Shown piece by piece: positions 34,674 through 43,787 of a DNA stretch of 64,000 nucleotides. The stretch covers positions 109,503-173,502 of the forward strand of contig JAFXTE010000080.1 of assembly GCA_017525245.1 (NCBI GenBank). The letters run 5' to 3'. The notes beneath the pieces are model-generated. The model was given only the letters and a program-made list of their open reading frames with translations. It made no database searches and was not told the origin of the DNA. Every line of letters starts with the position of its first letter. Position 1 is the first letter of the stretch. The DNA is from Bacteroidales bacterium. GTDB lineage: Bacteria > Bacteroidota > Bacteroidia > Bacteroidales > WCHB1-69. The translations under genes and the position numbers were made by a program.

Positions 34674-35810
34674 ATGAAGATATTCTTTGCCGGGGACTTT
34701 TGCTCCAAACCATCGACTTCTGTGATTTCAGTGTCGGAAGATTTGCGGACGCTGATTCAATCATGCGATGTTAAGGTAGTTAACTTTGAAGTTCCATTGA
34801 AGCCGGATAATGTCCAGTTGCCGTATCAAAAAAGGGAACGCTTTTTCCAAAGTGATGACGCTCCTGATTTCCTGAGAGGAATAGGGTTTGATTTGTTCTC
34901 TTTGGCAAATAACCACGCTTTTGATTTTGGGGATGAGGGCTTCAAGAAGACCAAGTCGGTTCTGGGTGATGCTGCTTTCGGGGCAGGCACCTATGAGGAG
35001 GCATACAAAATCAAAGTGGTTGAGAAAGATGGCGTTAGAGTAGGTTTTCTCGCCCTGTCATTTGCCGCATATACAGGGGTTTTCGATGATGTGATGAATC
35101 AGGAGGGTCTGGGATGTGCCTATATCAATGACTTGAAAGTGAATCATATCATTCTTGAGGCAAAGAAGAAACTGGATTACCTGTTCATTCTGCCACATGA
35201 CGGGATTGAATATGTGGATGCTCCCATGCCTGAGACGATAGCCCGTTATCGCGATTTTATTGATTATGGCGCGGATGGGGTGATCGGCTCACATCCTCAT
35301 TGTCCACAAGGATGGGAAACATATAAGGGCAAGCCTATTTTTTACAGTCTTGGGAATTTTCTCTTCAACAGTAAAGAAACCACTCAGTTCAGAGCCGACA
35401 AACCGCACTGGTACGAGGGCGTTTGTGTGATAATGACTCTTGATAATGGAGAGGTTAGCTGGGAGGTGGTTAACACCAAGAATGTGGATAACATAGGCAT
35501 CGAAGTCGATCATAGCGAGGGAAGGAAAAAGCATAATGAGATAATTTGCCAATATCTAACTAATGCTGATAGCTATAAATCCTACCTTATGCCGATTCTT
35601 CTTAGCCAGTTCGCAAAAGAAGACATGAAGTGCTTGGAGCGCAAGCAGCCTTCCAAGCGAGATGCTCTCATGCTGTTGTTGGGCAGAAAGGAAAGTGCTG
35701 TGAACAATGATTCGAACAAAGAACAAGAAAGATTGTTTTTGCTTAAGAATGATTTGAAACGATATAGGATGCTTAGAGCGATGCGCGAACGCAAGCATAA
35801 TAACAAATAA
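34674..35810 (+). CDS. CapA-family protein 1 (poly-gamma-glutamate-type metallophosphatase fold)
   Basis: The motifs of the CapA/PGA_cap family occur in order: FFAGDFC (residues 4-10), NFEVPL (about 37), LANNHAFDFGDEGF (about 79), LPHDGIEY (about 174) and GSHPHCPQGWE with YSLGNFLFN (about 205-230). The fold is calcineurin-like. CapA of Bacillus is needed for poly-gamma-glutamate export or assembly, but the reaction is unclear. No hydrophobic N terminus is present, so this copy may be cytoplasmic. It heads a block with ATP-grasp genes and has a paralogue at 38093. Confidence 0.9.
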   Translation: MKIFFAGDFCSKPSTSVISVSEDLRTLIQSCDVKVVNFEVPLKPDNVQLPYQKRERFFQSDDAPDFLRGIGFDLFSLANNHAFDFGDEGFKKTKSVLGDAAFGAGTYEEAYKIKVVEKDGVRVGFLALSFAAYTGVFDDVMNQEGLGCAYINDLKVNHIILEAKKKLDYLFILPHDGIEYVDAPMPETIARYRDFIDYGADGVIGSHPHCPQGWETYKGKPIFYSLGNFLFNSKETTQFRADKPHWYEGVCVIMTLDNGEVSWEVVNTKNVDNIGIEVDHSEGRKKHNEIICQYLTNADSYKSYLMPILLSQFAKEDMKCLERKQPSKRDALMLLLGRKESAVNNDSNKEQERLFLLKNDLKRYRMLRAMRERKHNNK

Positions 35811-35848
35811 GAAAGACAATAATCATCAGAAATAAAAAAAACCAAGAT

Positions 35849-36949
35849 ATGAGTACAAAGATAAACAGCCTTCTTTACCGCTACCAAATGAGTCAAAGAG
35901 TCGTACAGATTGAAAAAAGACATGAGCGGAAAATAAAGGAATCCATGAAATTGTTTCCCTTAAAACCGTTGACAAAAGGTCAAGAAGCGGATATCAAGGC
36001 ATATTTTAAAAAGCATTTTGGACGGGAAGTCCCGACATACTGGCATCAATATATGTATTCCAGAAACGGGGTCTATTCAGAGAAATATATCCCTGCAAGC
36101 ATCTATTTTTCAAGTATCATATTCAGATTAAATGATTATCGCTTCGGTCCTGCGTACGCTGATAAAGGCTTTTACGACACGCTCTTCCCGGATGTCAACA
36201 GGCCACGTACATTTGTCAAGAATATTAACGGGTTCTTTTATGATGGCAGTAAAGCTATATCCAAAGAAGAAGCCGTCTCAATATGTCAGAACCTTGAGGG
36301 TGCAGTCATAAAACCTACGTTGTATGGTCATTGGGGCGAGGGGGTGAAGTTGTTCCACACAGAAAATGGTCATATTCCGGAATTAGATCTTTCGGTTGCT
36401 GATTTGTTAGCAAATTATAAAAAGAACTTCATCATCCAGAGCAAATTGGAACAACATCCGGATCTTGCAAAACTGAACCCCACTTCTGTCAATACCATAA
36501 GGGTGATGTCTTATAGGAAGGATAATGAAGTTATTGTTCTCTATGCTGTTATCCGGATTGGCCGTTTGGGGAAAAGTGTCGATAATGAAACGGCTGGCGG
36601 AATAAAGGCTGATATTGATTTGGCTACAGGCCGAATAAAAGGGCTTGCTTTTGGTAGTCCTACCGAAAAAGACATGCCTCAGACGGATTCCGGTGTGGTG
36701 TTGGATAAATATTTGATTCCGTGCTTCCCGAAGGTGTTGGATTTCGTCAAAGACTTGCATTGCAGACTCCCGTATTTCAGGTTGATAGGTTGGGATATAT
36801 CTGTGGATACCAATGGAAATCCAATCATGATAGAATGGAACAGATCTGCCGAACTAAGTCAAGTGGCGCACGGTCCCGCGTTTGGGGAATATACGGAAGA
36901 GATTTTGGCGGCCGCGCTGAAGAGAAAAAATACGTTGTTAGAATTTTAG
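35849..36949 (+). CDS. sugar-transfer-associated ATP-grasp protein 1 (subgroup A)
   Basis: Residues from about 70 on show the ATPgrasp_ST family pattern: MYSRNGVYSEKYIP, VNRPRTFVKNINGFF, a GAVIKPTLYGHWGEG lysine-glycine loop (about 151), NPTSVNTIRVMSY (about 212), a DNETAGGI segment and GWDISVDTNGNPIMIEWN (about 315), whose Glu and Asn should bind Mg-ATP. ATP-grasp enzymes join a carboxylate, activated as acyl phosphate, to an amine or thiol. The family is known mainly from polysaccharide loci and its substrates are not established. Closest in sequence to the copy at 43788. Confidence 0.85.
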   Translation: MSTKINSLLYRYQMSQRVVQIEKRHERKIKESMKLFPLKPLTKGQEADIKAYFKKHFGREVPTYWHQYMYSRNGVYSEKYIPASIYFSSIIFRLNDYRFGPAYADKGFYDTLFPDVNRPRTFVKNINGFFYDGSKAISKEEAVSICQNLEGAVIKPTLYGHWGEGVKLFHTENGHIPELDLSVADLLANYKKNFIIQSKLEQHPDLAKLNPTSVNTIRVMSYRKDNEVIVLYAVIRIGRLGKSVDNETAGGIKADIDLATGRIKGLAFGSPTEKDMPQTDSGVVLDKYLIPCFPKVLDFVKDLHCRLPYFRLIGWDISVDTNGNPIMIEWNRSAELSQVAHGPAFGEYTEEILAAALKRKNTLLEF

Positions 36950-36970
36950 TCTTTACTTCGATTGTTGGTT

Positions 36971-38092
36971 ATGGGCATTTCATCATTGATAAAAAATAAC
37001 GCTGTTTGGAAGAAATTTTGGCCGATAATATGCGAAAAGAGGATTCTTTCCTTTGAAAAGAAGAAATTTGTTTCTGAAGCCAAGGGAAAGTTCAAGGCAA
37101 ATCCGGAACATGGCAGCTTTGAGGACTATGTTGACGCATTCAAGAAACACCGTGTCACCTATGGTGAGTATATGCACAAATTTGAATATTGGAAACTCGA
37201 TGAAAAGCAAAGAGATGCGTTCATTTCTTGTTCTGAAATGCAGTGCATATACAGGAAGATGGTCCAGCCTGAAGTGAAAACCGTGTTTTGGAACAAGATT
37301 TTGTTTTTGAATAAATTCTCCGGTTTTGCTCAACGCAGATGGGTGGAGGTGCGGAAATCCACTTATGAGGAGTTTGCCGAAATGCTTCATTCGTTTGACT
37401 GTATTGCCAAACCGATTGAAGGCTGGCGCGGACGGGGGATAAGGAAGATAGCACGGGTGGCGGACGACGCCGATGTCAGGCCTTTATATGACGAATGTGT
37501 GAAAAACAATATCCTGTTGGAAGAGTGCATCCACGCCTGCAAAGAGATTGAGGAGTTCCATCCCCAATCTTTGAACACACTCAGGGTGGTCACCGTATCC
37601 AATCCTGAAAAATGCGTGGTGTTTGGAGCCATACTGAGAATGGGGACAGGAGACAGTATTATCGACAATACCCATAACGGAGGAGTGTTTGCCTCCATCG
37701 ATGTCAAAACGGGAATTATTGAAACGGATGGTTTGGATTCGTCCGGCAATCATTATGTCGTTCATCCGGACTCAAAAAAGGTCATCAAAGGTTTCCAGAT
37801 TCCTCATTGGGACAAAGTGGTGGAAACCTGCTCCCGCGCCACGAAGGTGTTGCCTAAATTAGTGTATGCCGGTTGGGACGTGGTGGTGAAAGAGGGTGGT
37901 GATGTCGCCTTGATTGAAGGGAATCACGGTCCGGATTTCGATGGCGGCATGCAAGCTCCCAAGAAAATCGGTGTCAAGCAGCGTGTGAAAGACACGGTTA
38001 TGGATTTGTATGGGATAGACCCGCTTCAGTTCATCTCCGTTAATAGTGGTACCTTGAACGGGTATAGATATAACGAAAAAGTGATTGAATAA
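36971..38092 (+). CDS. sugar-transfer-associated ATP-grasp protein 2 (subgroup B)
   Basis: This copy belongs with those at 39241 and 42653. Shared features are the RVTYGEYMHKFEYWKLDE helix, SEMQCIYRKM, HSFDCIAKPIEGWRGRGIRK (about 140), EECIHACKEIEEFHPQSLNT (about 178), DNTHNGGVFASIDVKTG and the C-terminal GWDVVVKEGGDVALIEGNHG with the metal-binding Glu and Asn. I use the ATG at 36971 rather than a TTG nine bases earlier. The stop codon touches the start of CapA 2, so the two are coupled. Substrate unknown; amide or ester ligation is inferred. Confidence 0.85.
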   Translation: MGISSLIKNNAVWKKFWPIICEKRILSFEKKKFVSEAKGKFKANPEHGSFEDYVDAFKKHRVTYGEYMHKFEYWKLDEKQRDAFISCSEMQCIYRKMVQPEVKTVFWNKILFLNKFSGFAQRRWVEVRKSTYEEFAEMLHSFDCIAKPIEGWRGRGIRKIARVADDADVRPLYDECVKNNILLEECIHACKEIEEFHPQSLNTLRVVTVSNPEKCVVFGAILRMGTGDSIIDNTHNGGVFASIDVKTGIIETDGLDSSGNHYVVHPDSKKVIKGFQIPHWDKVVETCSRATKVLPKLVYAGWDVVVKEGGDVALIEGNHGPDFDGGMQAPKKIGVKQRVKDTVMDLYGIDPLQFISVNSGTLNGYRYNEKVIE

Positions 38093-39175
38093 ATGATTAA
38101 GATTGTCGGAGTCGGTGACATAATGCCGGGCGGCCTGCTTACAGACAGCCAAAATCCTTGTGTGAACGATGATGTACTGAAATTGCTTTTGCAAGGCGAT
38201 GTGAGGTGTGGAACCCTGGAATGCGCATTCGGGAATGAGCCTACCTACGATGAGGCAAAAGTGGCCGATAGAGGTAATGTCATCTATGCCAAAGATGCGG
38301 ATATCAGAAGGTTGAAGGAATTGCATGTTGACATAGTCAGTTTGGCAAACAACCACTTTTTTGACCTTGGTGCAGAAGGGGCGCTACATACCATAGAATT
38401 GTTGGACAAGGAGGGCATACAGCATTGTGGGGCAGGACGGAATTTGGAAGAGGCTGGGAGACCCGTTGTGAAGGAAATACAAGGCAAAACGGTTGCTTTC
38501 CTGGGCTTTTGCGACACAAATTACAACCACGTGTTTATGTGTACATACGCGACCGAAAACTCCCCGGGTGTCAATCCGATGCGTAAGAAATATGTTGAGA
38601 GTGAAATCAGGAAATATGCTGAATTATATGACTATGTGGTTGTGTTGGCGCATTGGGGCGTTGAGAATGTCTTCTGTCCAAGTCCTTCAACGGTTAAAAT
38701 GGGCGATTTGATGCTTGCGGCCGGCGCCTGTCTGGTTTTGGGAAGCCACCCGCATAGCATTCAACCGGTTGTTAACAAACGCAACAAGAGTATTGTTTAC
38801 AGTATGGGGAATTTCTTGTTTCCGGACAGGTTGATTGCGCCTCCGAAAGTCACGTATTATCCGACAACCCCAATAGACTATTCAACATTGCCAGTCACGG
38901 ACAAATACCCTCTGGTGGATTGTGTCACGCTCAAAATTCTTCCATATTGGGCGCGTGTCGGTCAGATAGTGGAAAGCCAACTGAATAAAGACTCTGCTGT
39001 GTCGAATTATAGGTTCACTTATTTGAATAAAGACAATTGTTTGACGTTGTTGAACGAGAAGAAGAGTGGCGAGGCCGAGAAAAAAATCAAGGCTTTGTCT
39101 TGGCTGTTGAAAAGAGGTTTGTATTCAACCTATATAACCGTTCACGGAAAGCTGTCTAAATTTTTGAGGAAATAG
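38093..39175 (+). CDS. CapA-family protein 2
   Basis: A second CapA-type protein of 360 residues with GVGDIMPGG (residues 5-13), GTLECAFGNE (about 41), LANNHFFDLGAEG (about 83), LAHWGVENVF (about 184) and GSHPHSIQPV with YSMGNFLFPD (about 218-245). It is clearly diverged from CapA 1, with a different loop after each motif. It lies between two subgroup B ATP-grasp genes and begins on the base after the stop of the first. The repeated CapA/ATP-grasp neighbourhood suggests the two families act together. Confidence 0.9.
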   Translation: MIKIVGVGDIMPGGLLTDSQNPCVNDDVLKLLLQGDVRCGTLECAFGNEPTYDEAKVADRGNVIYAKDADIRRLKELHVDIVSLANNHFFDLGAEGALHTIELLDKEGIQHCGAGRNLEEAGRPVVKEIQGKTVAFLGFCDTNYNHVFMCTYATENSPGVNPMRKKYVESEIRKYAELYDYVVVLAHWGVENVFCPSPSTVKMGDLMLAAGACLVLGSHPHSIQPVVNKRNKSIVYSMGNFLFPDRLIAPPKVTYYPTTPIDYSTLPVTDKYPLVDCVTLKILPYWARVGQIVESQLNKDSAVSNYRFTYLNKDNCLTLLNEKKSGEAEKKIKALSWLLKRGLYSTYITVHGKLSKFLRK

Positions 39176-39240
39176 AAATAAATAGGAACTCCTGTTTCGG
39201 AGTGAAGCTATAAATCATTTTGTGGTGATTGTTAGGACAA

Positions 39241-40308
39241 ATGGATAAAAAAGTAATCACATCCACGAGGATGTTTAAGTTCTTTTTGGAACTTAAGCTT
39301 TGGATCAAACAAAGGCAAGAGTCGCTGAAGGAGGCGAAACTTCGTTTTGAGAATGACAAGCCTGCTGTGGGGTCTTTCGCGGATTTCAAACAGGCCAATT
39401 GGAAACACCGAGTCACGTATTCTGAATATATGTACAGCTATGAGTTCTGGAAGCGGAATGAAGAGCAACGTGACGAATTCATTTCGGCTTCAGAGATGCG
39501 GTGCATATACAGGAAGTTGGGCGAAAGGCATGTGCGGGATGTTTTTCATGACAAAGTCGAATTTTTGAAGACATTCCACTCTTTTGTACACAGGCGTTGG
39601 GCCATGACAGCGGATTTGGACCGGGAGCAGTTCGAGTCGATGATCCGGCAACATGATTGTATCGCGAAACCCGTTGATGGCACGCAAGGGGAGGGGATTT
39701 TTTTGATCCGAGCCGCGGAAGTGGAAGATTGGGATGCCCTTTATCGTAAATGCTTGAAAGGTAACAGATTGATCGAGGAATGTATTCAGGCGTGTGATGA
39801 AATAGCGGAATTCCATCCGAGCTCTTTGAACACCATCCGGGTGGTCACTTTTTCGGGACAAGGCAAATGTGTGGTCTTTGGCGCTCTGTTCCGTATGGGA
39901 GCGCACGGAAGTGTGGTGGACAACACCCATGCGGGCGGTGTGTATGCCCCGATCAATGTGGAGACGGGCACTATAGACATTGACGCCATAGACGCCCATA
40001 ACAATCATTATCCCAATCATCCCGACACGGGAAAGCCCATCAAAGGGTTCAAGATACCTTATTGGGAGCAAATGCTCGCGGCGTGTAAAGCTGCCACCCA
40101 AACCATGCCCAACATTCATTTTGCAGGATGGGATCTTTGTGTGACGAAGGACGGTCAGGTGGAACTCATAGAAGGGAATCACGCCCCCGATTTTGATGGC
40201 GGAATGCAGGCTCCGTTGAAAATCGGCGTGAAGAAGAAAGTTCAACAAACGGTGTTGGATGTCATGGGGGTTGATCCGTTGAAATTAATTTCTATATGGA
40301 AATATTAG
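39241..40308 (+). CDS. sugar-transfer-associated ATP-grasp protein 3 (subgroup B)
   Basis: Very like the copies at 36971 and 42653: VGSFADFKQANWKHRVTYSE, FWKRNEEQRDEFISASEM, RQHDCIAKPVDGTQGEGIFL (about 137), IEECIQACDEIAEFHPSSLN (about 180), DNTHAGGVYAPINVETG and GWDLCVTKDGQVELIEGNHA (about 300). The ATG at 39241 is used. The C terminus (GVKKKVQQTVLDVMGVDPLK) is shared with copy 2, indicating recent common ancestry. All residues expected for ATP and metal binding look intact, so it is probably an active ligase. Confidence 0.85.
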   Translation: MDKKVITSTRMFKFFLELKLWIKQRQESLKEAKLRFENDKPAVGSFADFKQANWKHRVTYSEYMYSYEFWKRNEEQRDEFISASEMRCIYRKLGERHVRDVFHDKVEFLKTFHSFVHRRWAMTADLDREQFESMIRQHDCIAKPVDGTQGEGIFLIRAAEVEDWDALYRKCLKGNRLIEECIQACDEIAEFHPSSLNTIRVVTFSGQGKCVVFGALFRMGAHGSVVDNTHAGGVYAPINVETGTIDIDAIDAHNNHYPNHPDTGKPIKGFKIPYWEQMLAACKAATQTMPNIHFAGWDLCVTKDGQVELIEGNHAPDFDGGMQAPLKIGVKKKVQQTVLDVMGVDPLKLISIWKY

Positions 40309-40317
40309 TGTTTGATT

Positions 40318-41445
40318 ATGAATAGTGTATTAAAGAAGTTGTCGGCCATCGGATATATTCCTAAGTACCTTATTATCAATAAATATTTGGTTCGTAAGGT
40401 TGCGATTTGGTTTGATGGCAAACGGAGATCCGAACATGCAAACGGGCGTGTGATCAGGAAAACTCGTGTGAAATTGTCCAGGAACGAGGTTAAAGCCTTT
40501 AATGATTACTGGAAAGATTGCAAAAAAACAAGTTACGAGTTCTATAAAGCCTTTGGAGTGCCGTTCAATCCGCAAAATGTTCCGAATGACTATTATGATT
40601 TTGCCGAGCATGTGTTGAATTTGCGTTGGGCCTCATTCTTTCTTCAACACAAATGTAATCTCAAATACATCATCCCCGAGGCAAACAGACCGAGAACAAT
40701 ACTTCAAAAAATAGACGGGCACTATGTGCTTGAAGATAACACAGAGGTTTCTTTGGAACAGGCGAAACAAATCTTGAAAAGCAACGAAACATTCATCCGC
40801 AAGGTCGCTTTAGGCTTGGGCGGGGGAAAAGGTGTTCAAAAGATATGTTGGGCAGAAGAATCGGATCCGGATAAACTGCTGGATCAATTGATGAAACCTG
40901 AAGATTTGATTTTCCAGGAGGTTTTGGAGCAGAGTGATTTCATGGCAAGCTTCAACCCCGATTCCGTGAACACGTTAAGATTGCTCACTTTGAATATAAA
41001 CGGGAACTGTACTGTGTTGAGCTCATTCGTGAGGATGGGGGCAAAGGGGTCGTTCGTTGATAATTTGTGCTCGGGCGGAGGCGCATTGGTGGGAATAAAC
41101 AAGGATGGATATTTGAGTGAATTTGGAATAAAAAAGAATTACTCAAAATGTTACAAAGCATCCACGGGAATACCTTTCAAGGGTATGAAAGTGCCTGATT
41201 GGGAAAGTGTCAAGGAAAAAGTCATCGAATTCCACCAGCACATCCCTCATGCCAACCTGATTGGTTGGGATATCGCCATAAACAAAGACGGCGTCCCTGT
41301 TGTTGTGGAGGTTAATCTTGACCATGCGGAAGTAGAGGCTCATCAGATTTTCAACGGGCCGATTTTCGGAGACAGATTTGACGAAGTCAGAAAATATGTT
41401 AAAAGGAAGAAACCAATGTTGAGACATTCGGTGATAGCCTATTAG
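40318..41445 (+). CDS. sugar-transfer-associated ATP-grasp protein 4 (divergent)
   Basis: The most divergent copy, 375 residues. It keeps ANRPRTILQKIDGHYVLEDN, the glycine loop VALGLGGGKGVQKICW (about 162), FNPDSVNTLRLLTLNINGNC (about 217), DNLCSGGGALVGINKDG and GWDIAINKDGVPVVVEVNLD (about 316). The Glu-x-Asn metal site is present as EVN. It starts at the ATG at 40318, 9 bp after the preceding stop. The N-terminal 90 residues, basic and with aromatic residues, differ from both other subgroups and may set acceptor specificity. Confidence 0.82.
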   Translation: MNSVLKKLSAIGYIPKYLIINKYLVRKVAIWFDGKRRSEHANGRVIRKTRVKLSRNEVKAFNDYWKDCKKTSYEFYKAFGVPFNPQNVPNDYYDFAEHVLNLRWASFFLQHKCNLKYIIPEANRPRTILQKIDGHYVLEDNTEVSLEQAKQILKSNETFIRKVALGLGGGKGVQKICWAEESDPDKLLDQLMKPEDLIFQEVLEQSDFMASFNPDSVNTLRLLTLNINGNCTVLSSFVRMGAKGSFVDNLCSGGGALVGINKDGYLSEFGIKKNYSKCYKASTGIPFKGMKVPDWESVKEKVIEFHQHIPHANLIGWDIAINKDGVPVVVEVNLDHAEVEAHQIFNGPIFGDRFDEVRKYVKRKKPMLRHSVIAY

Positions 41446-41495
41446 TATGCAATAAGCAAGTCAAGAAGAAACGCATTCGTTTTCCTGTTGAAACT

Positions 41496-41588
41496 ATGAA
41501 CAAGTTGTTGAAAATCATAATGTTGAGAAACCCTCGCTTTTGGGTTAAGGTGTTGTATTCAAATATATGGCGTTTGAGGAAAAAATAA
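41496..41588 (+). pseudogene. N-terminal fragment of the serine-acetyltransferase-like gene, separated by a frameshift
   Basis: An ATG-started frame of 30 codons (MNKLLKIIMLRNPRFWVKVL, then YSNIWRLRKK) ends at TAA 41586-41588, directly after a run of six A (41580-41585). One extra A in that run would continue the frame as IWRLRKKIKAKRTFDKR, exactly into the downstream acetyltransferase. The fused product would have 189 residues, a usual length for this type. Cause may be mutation, assembly error or slippage at the A tract. Confidence 0.65.
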
Positions 41589-42064
41589 AAGCCAAACGCA
41601 CATTTGACAAGCGCACTCCTCCGTCGTATAGATGGACAGGCTGGAGGGTGGCACTTTATAATGCATATTGGAATTCTTTTGGCGGATTTATCGGTGTTGA
41701 TGCTGTGATAGAGTCGATTCCGATATTCCCGCATGGCCCGTTAGGCGTGTTTATCAGTAATTCAGCCCACATCGGGAAAAAATGTGTGATTTTCCAACAA
41801 GTGACGATTGGGAGCAATACGATAAAAGACAGCAAGAACCAAGGTTCACCATATTTGGAAAATGGTGTTTATGTAGGATGCGGCGCAAAAATCATTGGAA
41901 AAGTCCACGTGGGCAGAAATGCAAGGATTGGTGCCAATTGTGTTGTGGTTAAGGACGTGCCGGCAAACAGTGTTACGGTGATTCGCGGGGTTGAAACAAT
42001 AGTTAAAGACTATGAGTTGGATAATGAATACGTTGAAAACGAGAACAAATTACCGCAGCAATAA
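41567..42064 (+). CDS. serine acetyltransferase-like hexapeptide acyltransferase, N terminus out of frame
   Basis: The frame from the ATG at 41567 gives 165 residues. SNSAHIGKKCVIFQQVTIGS, GSPYLENGVYVGCGAKIIGK and GRNARIGANCVVVKDVPANS are hexapeptide repeats of the CysE-like left-handed beta-helix fold, with the histidine of SAHIG in the usual place. It would transfer an acetyl or other acyl group to a sugar or amino acid. The amphipathic N-terminal helix of the family is found upstream in another frame (41496-41588), so the ATG used here is probably not the original start. Confidence 0.8.
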   Translation: MAFEEKIKAKRTFDKRTPPSYRWTGWRVALYNAYWNSFGGFIGVDAVIESIPIFPHGPLGVFISNSAHIGKKCVIFQQVTIGSNTIKDSKNQGSPYLENGVYVGCGAKIIGKVHVGRNARIGANCVVVKDVPANSVTVIRGVETIVKDYELDNEYVENENKLPQQ

Positions 42065-42133
42065 TAGATAGAAGAAATAAAAGAAAAGAGGCTGGGATTC
42101 CCGGCTTTATCGTTGAAACATATATTTTAACAA

Positions 42134-42592
42134 ATGGAAAAACCAAGTGTAAGGCAAAAAATTGCTTTGTTGATAAACAAAAAGTTTATCGTTGGCTATC
42201 ATCGCCTGAGGGGATGTGACATCGGTGAAAACTGTAAAATCTCCAAAAGTGCAATCATTGACCGGGCGCATCCTAAGGGTGTGCATATCGGAGACAATAC
42301 GCGGGTGCTGATTGAGGCGATGATTTTAGCGCACGACTATTCAAGGGGTGCCTTGGAAGGCCATTCCATGTGGTGCGACACCTACATCGGGAAGAACTGT
42401 GTCATCGGTGGGCGTGCCATGATTATGCCCGGTGTGAAGATCGGTGACCATGTTTATGTGGCAGGTGGGGCAGTCGTCAGCCGCTCCGTCCCGGATCATT
42501 GTATTGTGGCTGGAAATCCTGCAAGAATAGTGAGAAAAGGAACTGTTATCAGCGACAAGGGACAGATTGTGGAAAAGGGGGAGCGCGTGTGA
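42134..42592 (+). CDS. hexapeptide-repeat acyltransferase (WcaF/maltose-acetyltransferase-like)
   Basis: A 152-residue left-handed beta-helix protein with hexapeptide turns ([56 protein letters not shown]) and the end motif [11 protein letters not shown] seen in sugar O-acetyltransferases. The likely catalytic histidine is in LAHDYS (about residue 65). It probably acetylates a repeat-unit sugar. It lies between ATP-grasp genes and 70 bp after the broken acyltransferase, with which it may partly overlap in function. A GC-rich hairpin at about 42091-42105 precedes it. Confidence 0.88.
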   Translation: MEKPSVRQKIALLINKKFIVGYHRLRGCDIGENCKISKSAIIDRAHPKGVHIGDNTRVLIEAMILAHDYSRGALEGHSMWCDTYIGKNCVIGGRAMIMPGVKIGDHVYVAGGAVVSRSVPDHCIVAGNPARIVRKGTVISDKGQIVEKGERV

Positions 42593-42652
42593 TGTCTCTT
42601 CTTGTGGAAGGTTCTGTGAAATGATTGATAATTGTTGAATCGTAAATAGAGA

Positions 42653-43741
42653 ATGATTATGGGACGTTCGTTAAATGCATTATTGAGTGATATAGCCTAT
42701 TCCCCTGCCGTCATGAAATTGGTAGCATTGACCGGAGGGCAAAGGATTTACGCAGAATTGAATGTTCGTATCACAAAAATGCGCCTGCTTGCCGGTGCAA
42801 AAGAAATGTTCAAAAAAGATACCGCAGTAGGCTCGTTTTCCGACTACAAGAAGGCATTGGAAAAACATTGGGTTACATACTCCGAATATGCTAAAAAATA
42901 TGAATTCTATAAGAAGACGGAAGAAGAAAGGGACGAGTATGTTTCAAGGCTGAAGATGGCCTATTTTTATTGGAGATATGCCCCGGGCGCTGCCAAGGCA
43001 GTGTTCAGAAACAAATTGAAATTCCTCAAGGCTTTCCGGAAGTTTGTCCATAGGGAGTGGTTGTACGCTCCGGATTCAACGTTCGAGCAATTCTCGAAAA
43101 TGATGTCCAACTACGATTGCATCGTTAAGCCATGTGGTGGAAAACTGGGGCGAGGAATTTTCAAGACGTATAAGGATGCCCCGCACAATGATGACAAAAA
43201 ACTGTACGAGTCCTGCGTGAGAGACCGGATGTTGGTTGAGCAATGCGTTGAGGCATGTGAGGAATTGAAGGCATTTCATCCGCAGAGTTTGAATACCCTG
43301 AGGGTGGTTACAATCGCGAACAAGGAAAAGGCGTGTGTCCTCTCCGGTGTGCTTAGGACAGGTGTCGGGGAAAGCGTGGTGGATAACACTCACCAGGGAG
43401 GCGTGTCCGTTCAGGTCAATGTTGAGGATGGTGTTGTTGAAACAGACGGCGCGAACATGAAAGGAGAGAGATTCGTGAGCCATCCTGACAGCGGGATTGT
43501 CTTCAAGGGGTACAAGATTCCGAAATGGGACAAGATTGTCGAGACTTGTTGTGAGGCGGCCAGATTGACGGAAAATCCGATAACGGGTTGGGATGTGGTG
43601 CTGAACAATCAGGGAGAAGTGGAATTCATTGAAGCCAACTATGGCCCGGATATGGACATGATGCAGACTCGGTATAACAAGGGTGCCAAGAAGAGACTGT
43701 TTTCTTTGATAAAGGAGTATCTTGGGATTGAGATGAAATGA
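42653..43741 (+). CDS. sugar-transfer-associated ATP-grasp protein 5 (subgroup B)
   Basis: A third member of subgroup B, 362 residues. Recognisable blocks are AVGSFSDYKKALEKHWVTYS, YDCIVKPCGGKLGRGIFKTY (about 158), VEQCVEACEELKAFHPQSLN (about 199), DNTHQGGVSVQVNVEDG and GWDVVLNNQGEVEFIEANYG (about 320). Compared with copies 2 and 3 the C-terminal tail after EANYGPDMDMM is different, which suggests another acceptor. The ATG at 42653 or at 42659 may be the start. Intact Lys, Glu and Asn residues argue for activity. Confidence 0.85.
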   Translation: MIMGRSLNALLSDIAYSPAVMKLVALTGGQRIYAELNVRITKMRLLAGAKEMFKKDTAVGSFSDYKKALEKHWVTYSEYAKKYEFYKKTEEERDEYVSRLKMAYFYWRYAPGAAKAVFRNKLKFLKAFRKFVHREWLYAPDSTFEQFSKMMSNYDCIVKPCGGKLGRGIFKTYKDAPHNDDKKLYESCVRDRMLVEQCVEACEELKAFHPQSLNTLRVVTIANKEKACVLSGVLRTGVGESVVDNTHQGGVSVQVNVEDGVVETDGANMKGERFVSHPDSGIVFKGYKIPKWDKIVETCCEAARLTENPITGWDVVLNNQGEVEFIEANYGPDMDMMQTRYNKGAKKRLFSLIKEYLGIEMK

Positions 43742-43787
43742 GATTCCTTATGTGAATGATTATAACAATTGAATAAAAATCTGAAAA

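Noticed and set aside
34674-39175. CapA genes as evidence for a poly-gamma-glutamate capsule
   Set aside because: No CapB/PgsB ligase or CapC/PgsC membrane protein was found; the neighbours are another ATP-grasp type. A peptide-containing polymer stays possible but not the classical PGA pathway.
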